A DNA stretch of 42,178 nt from Oscillospiraceae bacterium (GCA_022509005.1 JAFLUC010000014.1:1-42178); one strand, 5' to 3'. Counted from the stretch's first letter, positions 33,633-40,813 are shown. Program-made: numbers and translations. Notes: generated by a model from the sequence alone, not told the origin.

Positions 33633-33896
33633 ATGAGTCATGACAATAAAAATCTGCTCAATAAGGTGTACAAAGAGATAAGTGAGGAGCTTGGAATTGA
33701 AGCGGCTCTGACAATTCACCATATGTTTAAGGGAACACAGATAAATTTCCCTATAAGATTTTTTGACACGAGTTATGTGAAGGAGATGATTGTGGAGGAA
33801 TACAACGGAGAAAATGTTGCCGCTTTGGCAAAAAAATACGATTATTCGGAAAAAACTATACGACGAATAATTAAAGACAAATTAAAAGAAAGGTAG
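33633..33896 (+). CDS. Mor-like DNA-binding regulator of the element
   Basis: An 87-residue protein resembling Mor/C-type phage transcription regulators. Seen: an N-terminal helical dimerisation region with ISEELGIEAALTIHHMFKGTQINFP, and a C-terminal helix-turn-helix with YNGENVAALAKKYDYSEKTIRRIIKD. Start choice: ATG at 33633 has GAGGTGA just upstream and lies 21 nt after a palindrome-covered promoter; an upstream in-frame ATG at 33537 overlaps the previous stop but has no good ribosome site and would place the operator inside the coding region. Likely binds the 33584-33612 palindrome and controls its own gene, perhaps also other element genes. Confidence 0.78.
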   Translation: MSHDNKNLLNKVYKEISEELGIEAALTIHHMFKGTQINFPIRFFDTSYVKEMIVEEYNGENVAALAKKYDYSEKTIRRIIKDKLKER

Positions 33897-33906
33897 GAAC
33901 ATAGAA

Positions 33907-34242
33907 ATGGATAAATCCAAGAATACAGCTCCGAACAATAATGGAGCTACACAAGAACAACAGCCGCAGCCACAATATCAGCAACCGCAATATCAGCAGC
34001 CTGTATATCAACAACCGCCACAACAGCCACCGTATCAGCAGCCTGTATATCAACAGCCGATATATCAGCAACCGCCACAGGTAGGCATAGTTGCAAATCC
34101 GTGTCCCAGATGTGGAAGTGAGATGACGGAGAAATTCAGTGCTTGGCAAATTGTTGTTTCGATACTCCTGTTCCCGATAGGACTGATATCATTAGCGGCA
34201 GGAAAAAAGAAAAAGTGCTCACGTTGTGGACATACAATATAA
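33907..34242 (+). CDS. BRI3/LITAF-like zinc-ribbon membrane protein with YQQP repeats
   Basis: A 111-residue protein with an unusual build. Seen: a hydrophilic N-terminus, then about ten repeats of YQQP-type units (residues about 24-57: PQYQQPQYQQ, PVYQQPPQQP), then CPRCG (Cys66, Cys69), a hydrophobic segment (WQIVVSILLFPIGLISLAAG, about 80-99), a KKKK stretch and CSRCG (Cys104, Cys107). Two half zinc ribbons split by a hydrophobic hairpin is the plan of the eukaryotic BRI3 and LITAF proteins, which sit on the membrane face and also carry Pro/Tyr-rich N-termini. The gene is 10 nt after the Mor-like gene. Role unknown; it is the best candidate for cargo that acts on the host membrane. Confidence 0.72.
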   Translation: MDKSKNTAPNNNGATQEQQPQPQYQQPQYQQPVYQQPPQQPPYQQPVYQQPIYQQPPQVGIVANPCPRCGSEMTEKFSAWQIVVSILLFPIGLISLAAGKKKKCSRCGHTI

Positions 34243-34259
34243 CTAACAATGTAAATAGA

Positions 34260-34297
34260 AGGGTCATAGAGTATCAATGCTCTATGGCTCTTTTTTT
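34260..34297 (+). terminator. Terminator after the zinc-ribbon gene
   Basis: Twelve-bp stem AGGGTCATAGAG / CTCTATGGCTCT (two G-U pairs) with an 8-nt loop, followed by seven Ts. Confidence 0.85.
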
Positions 34298-34320
34298 CAT
34301 GCAGACAAAGGAGAAAAATA

Positions 34321-34650
34321 ATGGCTACAAAGAAAAATACAACATCAACGGAAGCGGAAATAATGCAGTTACTGACAGAAAATTCAGATAAGCTGAAAAT
34401 ACTTCTTTCCGCATCAAAGGATGATAAACCCTTAAAATATAAATTCAAGGGTAAGAAAAGTACAAAAACCGTATTTATGTCGATAAAGCTTCAATATCTG
34501 ATAAATGAATACTGTATAGAAAACGATATAAAAATCGGTGACGTAGTAGAAGCTGCTACGGTAGAATATCTGACTCGTCATGGATGGGATGATAAGATAT
34601 CAGATATTCTGGAAAAAACGGGAAATACGGGAGAAACGGGTACAGCCTAA
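34321..34650 (+). CDS. Unknown basic 109-residue protein of the element
   Basis: No family recognised with confidence. Seen: a Thr/Lys-rich start, a helix (EAEIMQLLTENSDKLKILLS), a basic strand-like segment (LKYKFKGKKSTKTVFMSIKL) followed by two helices (QYLINEYCIENDIKIGDVVE, AATVEYLTRHGW), and a Gly/Thr tail. A short strand followed by two helices is the outline of ribbon-helix-helix DNA-binding proteins, so a small repressor or accessory factor for the recombinase is possible. AAAGGAG precedes the ATG. The 3' end of the gene is made of ACGGG repeats that continue up to recombinase 1. Confidence 0.65.
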   Translation: MATKKNTTSTEAEIMQLLTENSDKLKILLSASKDDKPLKYKFKGKKSTKTVFMSIKLQYLINEYCIENDIKIGDVVEAATVEYLTRHGWDDKISDILEKTGNTGETGTA

Positions 34651-34727
34651 TAAAACAGTGTTTTTACCTATATATTAGCAAAAATTGAAAACGGGTACAT
34701 AACGGGAAATTTACCCGAACTGACGGG
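34618..34727 (+). repeat. Iteron-like ACGGG repeat cluster before recombinase 1
   Basis: ACGGG occurs in direct orientation at 34618, 34627, 34636, 34691, 34702 and 34723, with one inverted copy (ACCCG at about 34713). Two copies extend to AAACGGGTACA. The first three are 9 nt apart and encode the tail of the preceding protein. This could be a binding array for a regulator or a replication initiator, or an operator of the recombinase gene. Confidence 0.45.
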
Positions 34728-34738
34728 AGGAATGCGGA

Positions 34739-36250
34739 ATGAACGACAAACTAAAAGCAGTAGCATATGCAAGATTCTCAAGCGATAATCAAAGGGATGA
34801 AAGTATAGACGCTCAGATATATGCTATAGAAAACTATGCAAATCAGCATAATATAGAACTCGTAGGAACATACATAGACCGTGCAAAATCAGCTACAACA
34901 GACCAAAGACCTAACTTTCAGAAGATGATAACCGACAGCGGAACAGGTGTATTTGACGCAATAATCGTGCATAAGCTTGACAGATTCGCAAGGAGTAAAT
35001 ATGACAGCGCAATATATAAGCAGAAGCTTAAAGTCAATAAAGTACGGCTCATAAGCGTAACGGAGAATATAGACGGAACACCCGAATCTATAATACTCGA
35101 ATCTGTGCTGGAAGCTATGGCAGAATACTATTCAAAAAATCTCGCTCGTGAGGTAATGAAGGGACTATGTGAAAACGCAAGAAATGCGATACATACAGGA
35201 GGAATACCGCCTCTCGGATATGATATTCAGGATAAAAAACTAACTATCAATCCGCATGAAGCGGAGGCGGTAAGAATAATATTCCGTATGTATAATGATG
35301 GTAACAGCTACGGTGAAATAATACATACACTTAACCGTAACGGCTATAAGACAAAACGAGGTAATGATTTCGGTAAAAACAGTCTGTTTGAAATACTGCG
35401 TAACGAAAAATATATGGGAACGCTAACGTATAATAAATCCTCGGAAAAGTCTGCTAACGGAACATACAACCGTCACCAATACAAGGATGATACACAGATA
35501 ATACGCATAAATGACGGATGTCCTGCGATAATATCAAAGGACGAATTCTATAGGGCAAGGGAGCGTCAAGAATATAACAGACAATCCACACAGAGCAACA
35601 GAATGCGCCAAAAATACCTGCTTAGCGGAATGATATACTGTGATATATGCGGCTCACCTATGCACGCTAACAGACGCAGAAAGGCTTCTCAGATTACATA
35701 CAGGTGCTGTAAACGGTATTCTCTGGAAAACTGTGAATGTAAAGAGCTGAATCTACACTGGGCAGATTCAGCGATAATAAAAACAATTAAGAGCCGTATA
35801 TTAAGTGAAAAGAATATCCCTCATATACTCGAAGTTATCCAAAAATATAACGATACACAAGCAAATTCGCATACAGATACCATTTTGGCATATACACAGG
35901 AGCTTTCAGAAATTAAATCTGCGAAAGCAAACATTTTAGACGCGGTAGAAAGTGGTTTCGCAAAGGAGCATTTCAAGGATAGACTCAATACACTGATTCA
36001 GCGTGAAGCATATCTTGAACATCAGCTTAGAGTCATATCAACAACCAATAATTTCAGAGTAAACCGAAAAGGGATATTACTGCTGATAAATAAATTCAAG
36101 CGTCTTGTAAAGGAAGATGATACCGTTTCATTGCGTATAATGCTTGACGATTTCATAGAAAAAATAACGGTCGATAATAACACCCTATATATCAATCTAA
36201 AAGGGGTCTGGTGCGAGGACAAAATTTTAACCGTACAGCGGTACGGATAG
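34739..36250 (+). CDS. Large serine recombinase 1 (CcrA/CcrB-like)
   Basis: A 503-residue site-specific recombinase. Seen: N-terminal resolvase domain (about 1-150) with VAYARFSSDNQ holding the nucleophile Ser14, DAIIVHKLDRFARS with the catalytic arginines; then the recombinase domain (about 155-275) with GGIPPLGYDI and RNEKYMGTLTYNK; then a zinc ribbon (about 295-330) with CDICGSP and CC...C; and a coiled-coil C-terminal part (about 375-440). These are all the parts of a large serine integrase, with no missing catalytic residue. GGGAGG precedes the ATG. Together with recombinase 2 it probably moves the element; in SCC cassettes two such proteins act together. Confidence 0.93.
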   Translation: MNDKLKAVAYARFSSDNQRDESIDAQIYAIENYANQHNIELVGTYIDRAKSATTDQRPNFQKMITDSGTGVFDAIIVHKLDRFARSKYDSAIYKQKLKVNKVRLISVTENIDGTPESIILESVLEAMAEYYSKNLAREVMKGLCENARNAIHTGGIPPLGYDIQDKKLTINPHEAEAVRIIFRMYNDGNSYGEIIHTLNRNGYKTKRGNDFGKNSLFEILRNEKYMGTLTYNKSSEKSANGTYNRHQYKDDTQIIRINDGCPAIISKDEFYRARERQEYNRQSTQSNRMRQKYLLSGMIYCDICGSPMHANRRRKASQITYRCCKRYSLENCECKELNLHWADSAIIKTIKSRILSEKNIPHILEVIQKYNDTQANSHTDTILAYTQELSEIKSAKANILDAVESGFAKEHFKDRLNTLIQREAYLEHQLRVISTTNNFRVNRKGILLLINKFKRLVKEDDTVSLRIMLDDFIEKITVDNNTLYINLKGVWCEDKILTVQRYG

Positions 36251-36256
36251 TATAAG

Positions 36257-36297
36257 ATACAGCGTTCAATTAAATTTGGATGCTGTATTTTTTTTTT
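36257..36297 (+). terminator. Terminator after recombinase 1
   Basis: ATACAGC / GCTGTAT outer stem with inner TTCAA/TTGGA pairs and a run of more than ten Ts. Confidence 0.85.
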
Positions 36298-36308
36298 TGA
36301 AAAATATC

Positions 36309-36342
36309 GAATACTCGTCACGTCAAGGGATTTTGAGTATTC
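36309..36342. promoter_or_regulatory. Inverted repeat upstream of the DUF927-like gene
   Basis: GAATACTC (36309-36316) and GAGTATTC (36335-36342), perfect 8-bp half-sites with an 18-nt spacer. A second small inverted repeat, GAGCA-CTTGAA-TGCTC, lies at about 36390-36405. Possible operator or replication site in the 180-nt gap; no clear promoter hexamers were found with it. Confidence 0.4.
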
Positions 36343-36432
36343 ATAGGTACTATTTACAAAAAATAATTGTCGCTGAACAATATATTAAGAGCACTTGAAT
36401 GCTCGAAAAAATTTAAATAAGGAGCTGATTTT

Positions 36433-38088
36433 ATGTCAGATGATACAAGGAAATTTAAATTTATAGACAAAGGAAAAATTTTAAGAGCCATATTCTATGA
36501 TGAAGATGGCAATGTGGAACAAGAAATAATAGTGTCAAAGAACTTTTATCCGTCGAAAATCTTGCGAAACATGGATACCGATGAAGCATTCATGATAATA
36601 AACACGCAATTTGGGAATAAATGGATTACACGCTATCTAAGGCTCGACAAAATGCAACCAGGTAAATTAGCGGATTATTGTAAATATGGATTTCCATTCC
36701 ACGATTCATTTAAACGTCGATTAATTTCTGATTGGCTGATAGAGCTAACAGAAGAAAATAAGCTACCGATTGAGAATTCAACAAAAGGACTTGGATGGAA
36801 ATGGATCGCTATGAAACAATTCTTTCAACTTCAGAATTCTATTAGCGTTGACAATACCGTTAACGTAAGATATGTGGGTAATCTTATTATTAAATCTATG
36901 CGCTCATATAATGAATATGCAAAATTCCTCAGAAAACTTGTTTTACCGTATATTCAAACACAGGCTATTGTAGCTTTTTCAGCATCGTCTGCGCTTGCGT
37001 CATATTTAGACAACGAGTTGACAGCTATACTTCATATTAGGGGACAAACGACAAGTGGTAAAACAACAATGCTTATGTTGGCGGCGTCAGTCTGGAGTTG
37101 TCCCAAACGTAGAAAGAACGGCATTCATCAAACATGGAATGCCACTAATAATTCTGTTTTGAACTCACTCTGTGGGTACAGAGGTATTACAATATGCTTT
37201 GACGAGATTGGAGCTTCAGAGGAAGATGAAAAATCATTTAAAACAATGGCATATAAAATTTCGATGGGACTTGATAAAAAACGTATGAATGGTTCAGATA
37301 GCGATGAGGAGTTCTCTATTAATGTCTGCTCCAGCGGAGAGGTTTCTATGAAAACAGAATCCGAGATAAATGGCACAGATGTAAGATTGTTTCAAATTGA
37401 ATATCTATGGACTGTAAGTAAGGAACACTCTGAGGAAATCAAAGACAGCGTTAAACATTGCTTCGGACACTTAGGAGCGGAATTCGTAAAGATTATTCAA
37501 AAAATTCCTGAAGGAAAACTTAGAATGATGTGGAAGAAGATTACAAGTAAAATAGAGGCAAGATATCAAGATGTGATTTCAAAATTACCAAAAAATCATC
37601 AAAATGTTCTTCATCGTGCGATACAAAAGGTTGCAGTAGTCGCACTGACTGCGTATTTGATGAAGAAACATCTCAAATTAAACTTCAATCCAATGAAAAT
37701 AGCAGAATTTTTGATAGAAAAATCATCACTTCTTGACTTACAGATTGACGAAACAATACAATTCTTAGAAGATTATATGAATTATTCAGCAGAACAGAAA
37801 AGGTATCAACAAAAAATGCTCAAACATATGGAATTACCTGACTTTGACAAGGTGGTTGACGGATATAAAATAGTTAAAAAAGATCTTTTTTACGCGCATA
37901 TGAGGAGGAAACTTGGCTATACCAGACAAGAAATAAAACATCATCTCATAGAATTAAAGAAGCGTGGATTTCTACGCTGTGAGACAGACCGACTTACATA
38001 TCGAATGACAGAAAATAATATACGCATACAGTATATATGCTTCGACACTCGCAAATTGGATGACGAGGGCATATATTACACATATTAA
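36433..38088 (+). CDS. DUF927-like ATPase, probable Cch-type replicative helicase
   Basis: A 551-residue P-loop ATPase. Seen: an N-terminal region (about 1-190), Walker A RGQTTSGKTT (203-212) followed by MLMLAASVW, the family stretch HQTWNATNNSVLNSL (232-246), Walker B GITICFDEIG (251-260), and ISMGLDKKRMNGSD. The C-terminal part (about 440-551) is helical and looks like a winged-helix (YTRQEIKHHLIELKKRGFLR). SGKTT with the following W, then TWNATxN and DE, is the DUF927 pattern. In staphylococcal SCC elements DUF927 proteins (Cch) are MCM-like helicases encoded beside ccr genes. Here the gene lies between two serine recombinases. It likely unwinds the excised circle for replication; inference. 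AAGGAG precedes the ATG. Confidence 0.82.
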   Translation: MSDDTRKFKFIDKGKILRAIFYDEDGNVEQEIIVSKNFYPSKILRNMDTDEAFMIINTQFGNKWITRYLRLDKMQPGKLADYCKYGFPFHDSFKRRLISDWLIELTEENKLPIENSTKGLGWKWIAMKQFFQLQNSISVDNTVNVRYVGNLIIKSMRSYNEYAKFLRKLVLPYIQTQAIVAFSASSALASYLDNELTAILHIRGQTTSGKTTMLMLAASVWSCPKRRKNGIHQTWNATNNSVLNSLCGYRGITICFDEIGASEEDEKSFKTMAYKISMGLDKKRMNGSDSDEEFSINVCSSGEVSMKTESEINGTDVRLFQIEYLWTVSKEHSEEIKDSVKHCFGHLGAEFVKIIQKIPEGKLRMMWKKITSKIEARYQDVISKLPKNHQNVLHRAIQKVAVVALTAYLMKKHLKLNFNPMKIAEFLIEKSSLLDLQIDETIQFLEDYMNYSAEQKRYQQKMLKHMELPDFDKVVDGYKIVKKDLFYAHMRRKLGYTRQEIKHHLIELKKRGFLRCETDRLTYRMTENNIRIQYICFDTRKLDDEGIYYTY

Positions 38089-38099
38089 GGAGGTACATC

Positions 38100-38195
38100 A
38101 TGAACACTACAGAAAACATCAGCATTGAACAAATTGCTGCTCAAATAATATATAATATCATGTTCAATAACACCCTTGGAGGCAATGCAGAATGA
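38100..38195 (+). CDS. 31-residue micro-ORF coupled to recombinase 2
   Basis: A short frame starting at ATG 38100 with a perfect AAGGAGG about 6 nt upstream (38088-38094, running over the helicase stop) and ending TGA 38193-38195, which overlaps the recombinase 2 ATG (ATGA). The product begins MNTTENISIEQIAAQII and is helical, acidic and soluble. The ideal ribosome site and the stop/start overlap make it a real, translated leader or small protein rather than chance. Its own 3' end carries the GGAGG used by recombinase 2, so its translation should control recombinase 2 output. SCC elements often also have a very small gene just before ccr; any homology is untested. Confidence 0.68.
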   Translation: MNTTENISIEQIAAQIIYNIMFNNTLGGNAE

Positions 38196-39730
38196 ATATA
38201 ATACAAGCGATAACTCAGGAACTTGACTACATAGACGTAATAAAACAAACAAATACGCTGGAAGTTGACTGCCCAATTCGGGCAGTCGGCTACAGTCGTG
38301 TATCAACCGAAATGCAACCCCAATCAGCATTAAAGAGTCAGGAGGCGGTAGTAAAGGAGTTTGCAGGTAATGTCGGTATGGAAGTCGTTAAAGTATTTTC
38401 AGACAGAGGTATAAGCGGTACAACGGATGAAAGACCTCAATTTCAGGAAATGATGAAATATGTATCAGACAGTAAAAATAATATTCAAGCAATAATAGTC
38501 TACAAATTAGACAGATTTTTCAGGAACGAACAATTACACCACGTCTATGAGTATAATCTCAATAAACGTGGTATTTTTGTATTCAGCGCAACCGAAAATG
38601 TCAATTCTTTCGATAAAGGAAAGCGTGTAATCAAAGCTTTCACACTAATACTTAATGAAGAAGAAGCTATAAAAATACGTCAAAATGTACGACGTGGACA
38701 AGCCTATACCGCAAAACAAGGAAAGACCAACGGCGGTATAGCACCGCTCGGATATGATATAAATAGCGAGGGTAAATATATAATAAATCAAGATGAGGCT
38801 GAAATAGTGAAGCAGCTCTTCACTATGCGCAGTCACGGTATATCATACGTGGAAATGGCAAAAAGACTGAACAATCAGCACTACACAACAAAAGTAGGCA
38901 GAAAGTTCACAAAAAACAGCTTCCACGAAATACTTACAAATCCTAAATATAAGGGAGTATTCACATATAATAGGTCATCTTCCGTAGATGAGCCTGGAAA
39001 ACGTCCGAATAGACATAAATATAAAAATAAAGATGAAATAATTGAAGTACCTGGACAGATAGAGGCTATTGTCTCAGAGGAACTATGGAATAGTGTACAA
39101 CCTACAAAAAAGATAAATCGTAAGAAAAACACAGGAAAATATCTGTTGTCAGGAATCGTAAAATGTCCTATATGCGGCAAAGTATATCAGGTAGATACAA
39201 AGAATGATATAAAATATCTGCGTCACTGTAAAGGTAAGACAGATAAATGTAGAAATTCAATTCAAATGGATGAAGCAGCGAAAAAGGTCATCCGTAGCAT
39301 TTCAAACAGACTATATTCAAGCAAAAATATAGATTATCTCCTAAATAATTTCAGTAAAATCTCAAAGAAAGAGTCAGCTAAAATATCCAATAAAATCAAA
39401 AAGCTTAACAGTCGAATAAAAACGTATCAGGCGAAAATCGACAACTACATTGAATCATTATCTGATATAAACGATAAGGAAACACGAGTAGCTGTAGAGA
39501 ATAAAATCACGAAAACACGTAAAATGATAGCGGATTTCAAAGGAGAAATATCACAGATGAAATCCGAAATACCTCAAAAGCCTACAAAAGAGGAAGTAAT
39601 AAAATCTAAGGCAAGATTCAGAAGATATATGTTAAATCCCCAAAATATAAGTCAGGCGAAACAGCTCATACATAATATGGTGGAAGTGGTATATATCCAT
39701 GATGATAAGATAGAGGTGAAATTCAAATAA
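38192..39730 (+). CDS. Large serine recombinase 2 (CcrA/CcrB-like)
   Basis: A 512-residue recombinase. Seen: an N-terminal extension of about 30 residues not present in recombinase 1, the resolvase domain with VGYSRVSTEMQ (nucleophile Ser38), IVYKLDRFFRN, and SDRGISGTTDERPQF; the recombinase domain with GKTNGGIAPLGYDI and TNPKYKGVFTYNR; a zinc ribbon with CPICG ... CKGKTDKC; and a long coiled coil (about 400-470). It differs clearly from recombinase 1, so this is an old pair and not a recent duplication. Start overlaps the micro-ORF stop; GGAGG lies 9 nt upstream. It ends 91 nt before the right direct repeat. Confidence 0.93.
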   Translation: MNIIQAITQELDYIDVIKQTNTLEVDCPIRAVGYSRVSTEMQPQSALKSQEAVVKEFAGNVGMEVVKVFSDRGISGTTDERPQFQEMMKYVSDSKNNIQAIIVYKLDRFFRNEQLHHVYEYNLNKRGIFVFSATENVNSFDKGKRVIKAFTLILNEEEAIKIRQNVRRGQAYTAKQGKTNGGIAPLGYDINSEGKYIINQDEAEIVKQLFTMRSHGISYVEMAKRLNNQHYTTKVGRKFTKNSFHEILTNPKYKGVFTYNRSSSVDEPGKRPNRHKYKNKDEIIEVPGQIEAIVSEELWNSVQPTKKINRKKNTGKYLLSGIVKCPICGKVYQVDTKNDIKYLRHCKGKTDKCRNSIQMDEAAKKVIRSISNRLYSSKNIDYLLNNFSKISKKESAKISNKIKKLNSRIKTYQAKIDNYIESLSDINDKETRVAVENKITKTRKMIADFKGEISQMKSEIPQKPTKEEVIKSKARFRRYMLNPQNISQAKQLIHNMVEVVYIHDDKIEVKFK

Positions 39731-39821
39731 CAGACAAAATGTAAGTAATTAAAAGTGGAGAAAACATAGGTGTGTACTGGATAAAACGATATATTCAAGG
39801 GGGAAATCGGCAAGGTACGCA

Positions 39822-39877
39822 CCTTCTCCGCCAGCAATCCCCACCACGGGAGATTGGAAAAAATAGCGTGAAACCTA
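39822..39877 (+). repeat. Right direct repeat (attR) of the inserted element
   Basis: Exact copy of 32995-33050, including the last 12 nt of tRNA-Ser(GCU) but no other tRNA sequence. The match goes on for 20 nt with two changes that weaken the duplicated terminator hairpin. Confidence 0.93.
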
Positions 39878-39934
39878 AGTTTCTCGCTATTTTTTTATGC
39901 TGTATTTCACCTACAGTTGAGCAACAGCTTTTTA

Positions 39935-40177
39935 TCATTCTATTTCCTGTTCTAATTGATTAAACTCATCAGAATTGAAAAAATCTGCCAGAGATATATC
40001 CAATCCATCACACAGTTTTTTTATTAAAACAATAGAAATATTATGTCTACTATCGTCAAACATACTGTACACACTTGAAGGAGTTACCCCAGAAACCACA
40101 GCAAGTTCATTTGCTTTAATATTACGCTCTTTGCATATGTTTTTAAATCTTTTTACAACAGCATTTTTTATTCCCAT
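39935..40177 (-). CDS. XRE-family helix-turn-helix repressor
   Basis: An 80-residue Cro/CI-type DNA-binding protein. Seen: VVKRFKNICKERNIKANELA (helix 1-2), VSGVTPSSVYSMFDD (recognition helix), and VLIKKLCDGLDISLADFFN, the usual end of this fold. Start choice: ATG at 40177 with GAGGTGA about 8 nt upstream; a GTG three codons earlier lies on that site. It is divergent from the SLOG-fold gene, with three related 14-bp palindromes between them, so it likely represses both genes. It lies just outside the right direct repeat. Confidence 0.9.
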   Translation of the reverse strand: MGIKNAVVKRFKNICKERNIKANELAVVSGVTPSSVYSMFDDSRHNISIVLIKKLCDGLDISLADFFNSDEFNQLEQEIE

Positions 40178-40211
40178 TACAATCACCTCATATAATTATT
40201 TTATAATTTTA

Positions 40212-40279
40212 TGCGCAAAAGCGTATACGCACTTGCGTAATTTGTGCTAATTTGATATAATAATATACGCAAATGCGTA
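40212..40279. promoter_or_regulatory. Three 14-bp operators in the divergent xre/SLOG promoter
   Basis: TGCGCAAAAGCGTA (40212-40225), TACGCACTTGCGTA (40226-40239) and TACGCAAATGCGTA (40266-40279); the last two are perfect TACGCA-NN-TGCGTA palindromes. The SLOG promoter is TTGCGT (40233-40238), 17 nt, TATAAT (40256-40261): operator 2 covers its -35 and operator 3 its start site. Operators 1 and 2 are directly adjacent. Confidence 0.82.
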
Positions 40280-40304
40280 TATTGTAAAAACGAGGAGTAA
40301 ACTT

Positions 40305-40742
40305 ATGATTGTAACATTCTGTGGACATGGGGAAATAACGTATAGTGAAGAAATACGAAAAATTTTATATAATACAGTAGAAGAATTAATCAATCAGGGA
40401 GCAGATGAATTTTTGCTTGGAGGATACGGTTCATTCGATTTGCTTGCAGCCAAAACGGTTAAAATCTTAAAAGAAAAATATCCGCATATAAAGTCTATAC
40501 TTATCATTCCATATATCAATCGTGACTTTGACGCTGATATATATGATTGCTCAGAATATCCGCCGATCGAAAATGTGCCTAAGAGGTTTGCTATATTAAA
40601 ACGAAATGAGTGGATGGCAAGAAAAGCTGATGTTGTGGTTGCATATGTACAATACGATTGGGGTGGAGCCGTGAAAACCTTAGAATATGCCATTCGTAAG
40701 AAGAAAAGGATTATAAATATTGCTCCGCAAGCAGCTATTTAG
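40305..40742 (+). CDS. SLOG-fold protein (DUF1273/YpsA-like)
   Basis: A 145-residue protein with a Rossmann-like SLOG fold. Seen: VTFCGHGEITYSEEI at the N-terminus, EELINQGADEFLLGGYGSFD with the GGYGxFD nucleotide-binding turn (about residues 37-49), LLAAKTVKILKEKYPHIK, and RNEWMARKADVVVAYVQYDWGGAVKT, which holds the second conserved GGA turn. SLOG proteins bind nucleotides or nucleotide-derived signals and several act in anti-phage or stress pathways; here a single-domain form is encoded under an XRE repressor. GGAG precedes the ATG. Ligand and effector are unknown. Confidence 0.82.
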   Translation: MIVTFCGHGEITYSEEIRKILYNTVEELINQGADEFLLGGYGSFDLLAAKTVKILKEKYPHIKSILIIPYINRDFDADIYDCSEYPPIENVPKRFAILKRNEWMARKADVVVAYVQYDWGGAVKTLEYAIRKKKRIINIAPQAAI

Positions 40743-40813
40743 AAAAAAATCTAAATAGCTATTGACATATTTATCGTAATATGATATACTCTATTTAGAA
40801 ATTTATCTAAATA
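40733..40813. promoter_or_regulatory. Promoter of sdpR-sdpI flanked by two identical palindromes
   Basis: Promoter TTGACA (40762-40767), 17 nt ending in TGA, TATACT (40785-40790). TATTTAGA-N6-TCTAAATA occurs twice, at 40736-40757 (before the -35, overlapping the end of the SLOG gene) and at 40792-40813 (over the start site). Centre distance is 56 nt. These are likely SdpR operators, and the pair could form a loop. Confidence 0.8.

Larger units (their letters stand above)
32995..39877 (+). mobile_element. SCC-like integrated cassette in tRNA-Ser(GCU), about 6.8 kb
   Basis: Bounded by perfect 56-bp direct repeats, the left one being the end of an intact tRNA gene. Contents in order: unknown 114-residue protein, Mor-like regulator, zinc-ribbon membrane protein, 109-residue unknown protein, large serine recombinase 1, DUF927-like ATPase, 31-residue micro-ORF, large serine recombinase 2. 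All genes are on the + strand and A-rich compared with neighbours. There is no tyrosine integrase, relaxase, capsid or terminase gene. Two serine recombinases plus a DUF927 (MCM-like) helicase are the conserved core of staphylococcal cassette chromosomes (ccrA, ccrB, cch). Relationship by gene content is inference; excision has not been shown. Confidence 0.8.

Noticed and set aside
32995..39877. Prophage or integrative conjugative element
   Set aside because: No capsid, terminase, lysis, relaxase or type IV secretion genes in the element; the Mor-like protein alone does not make it a phage.
39772..39963. 63-residue forward frame across the right repeat
   Set aside because: It is formed by the recombination junction and reads through the terminator and tRNA end; no ribosome site.
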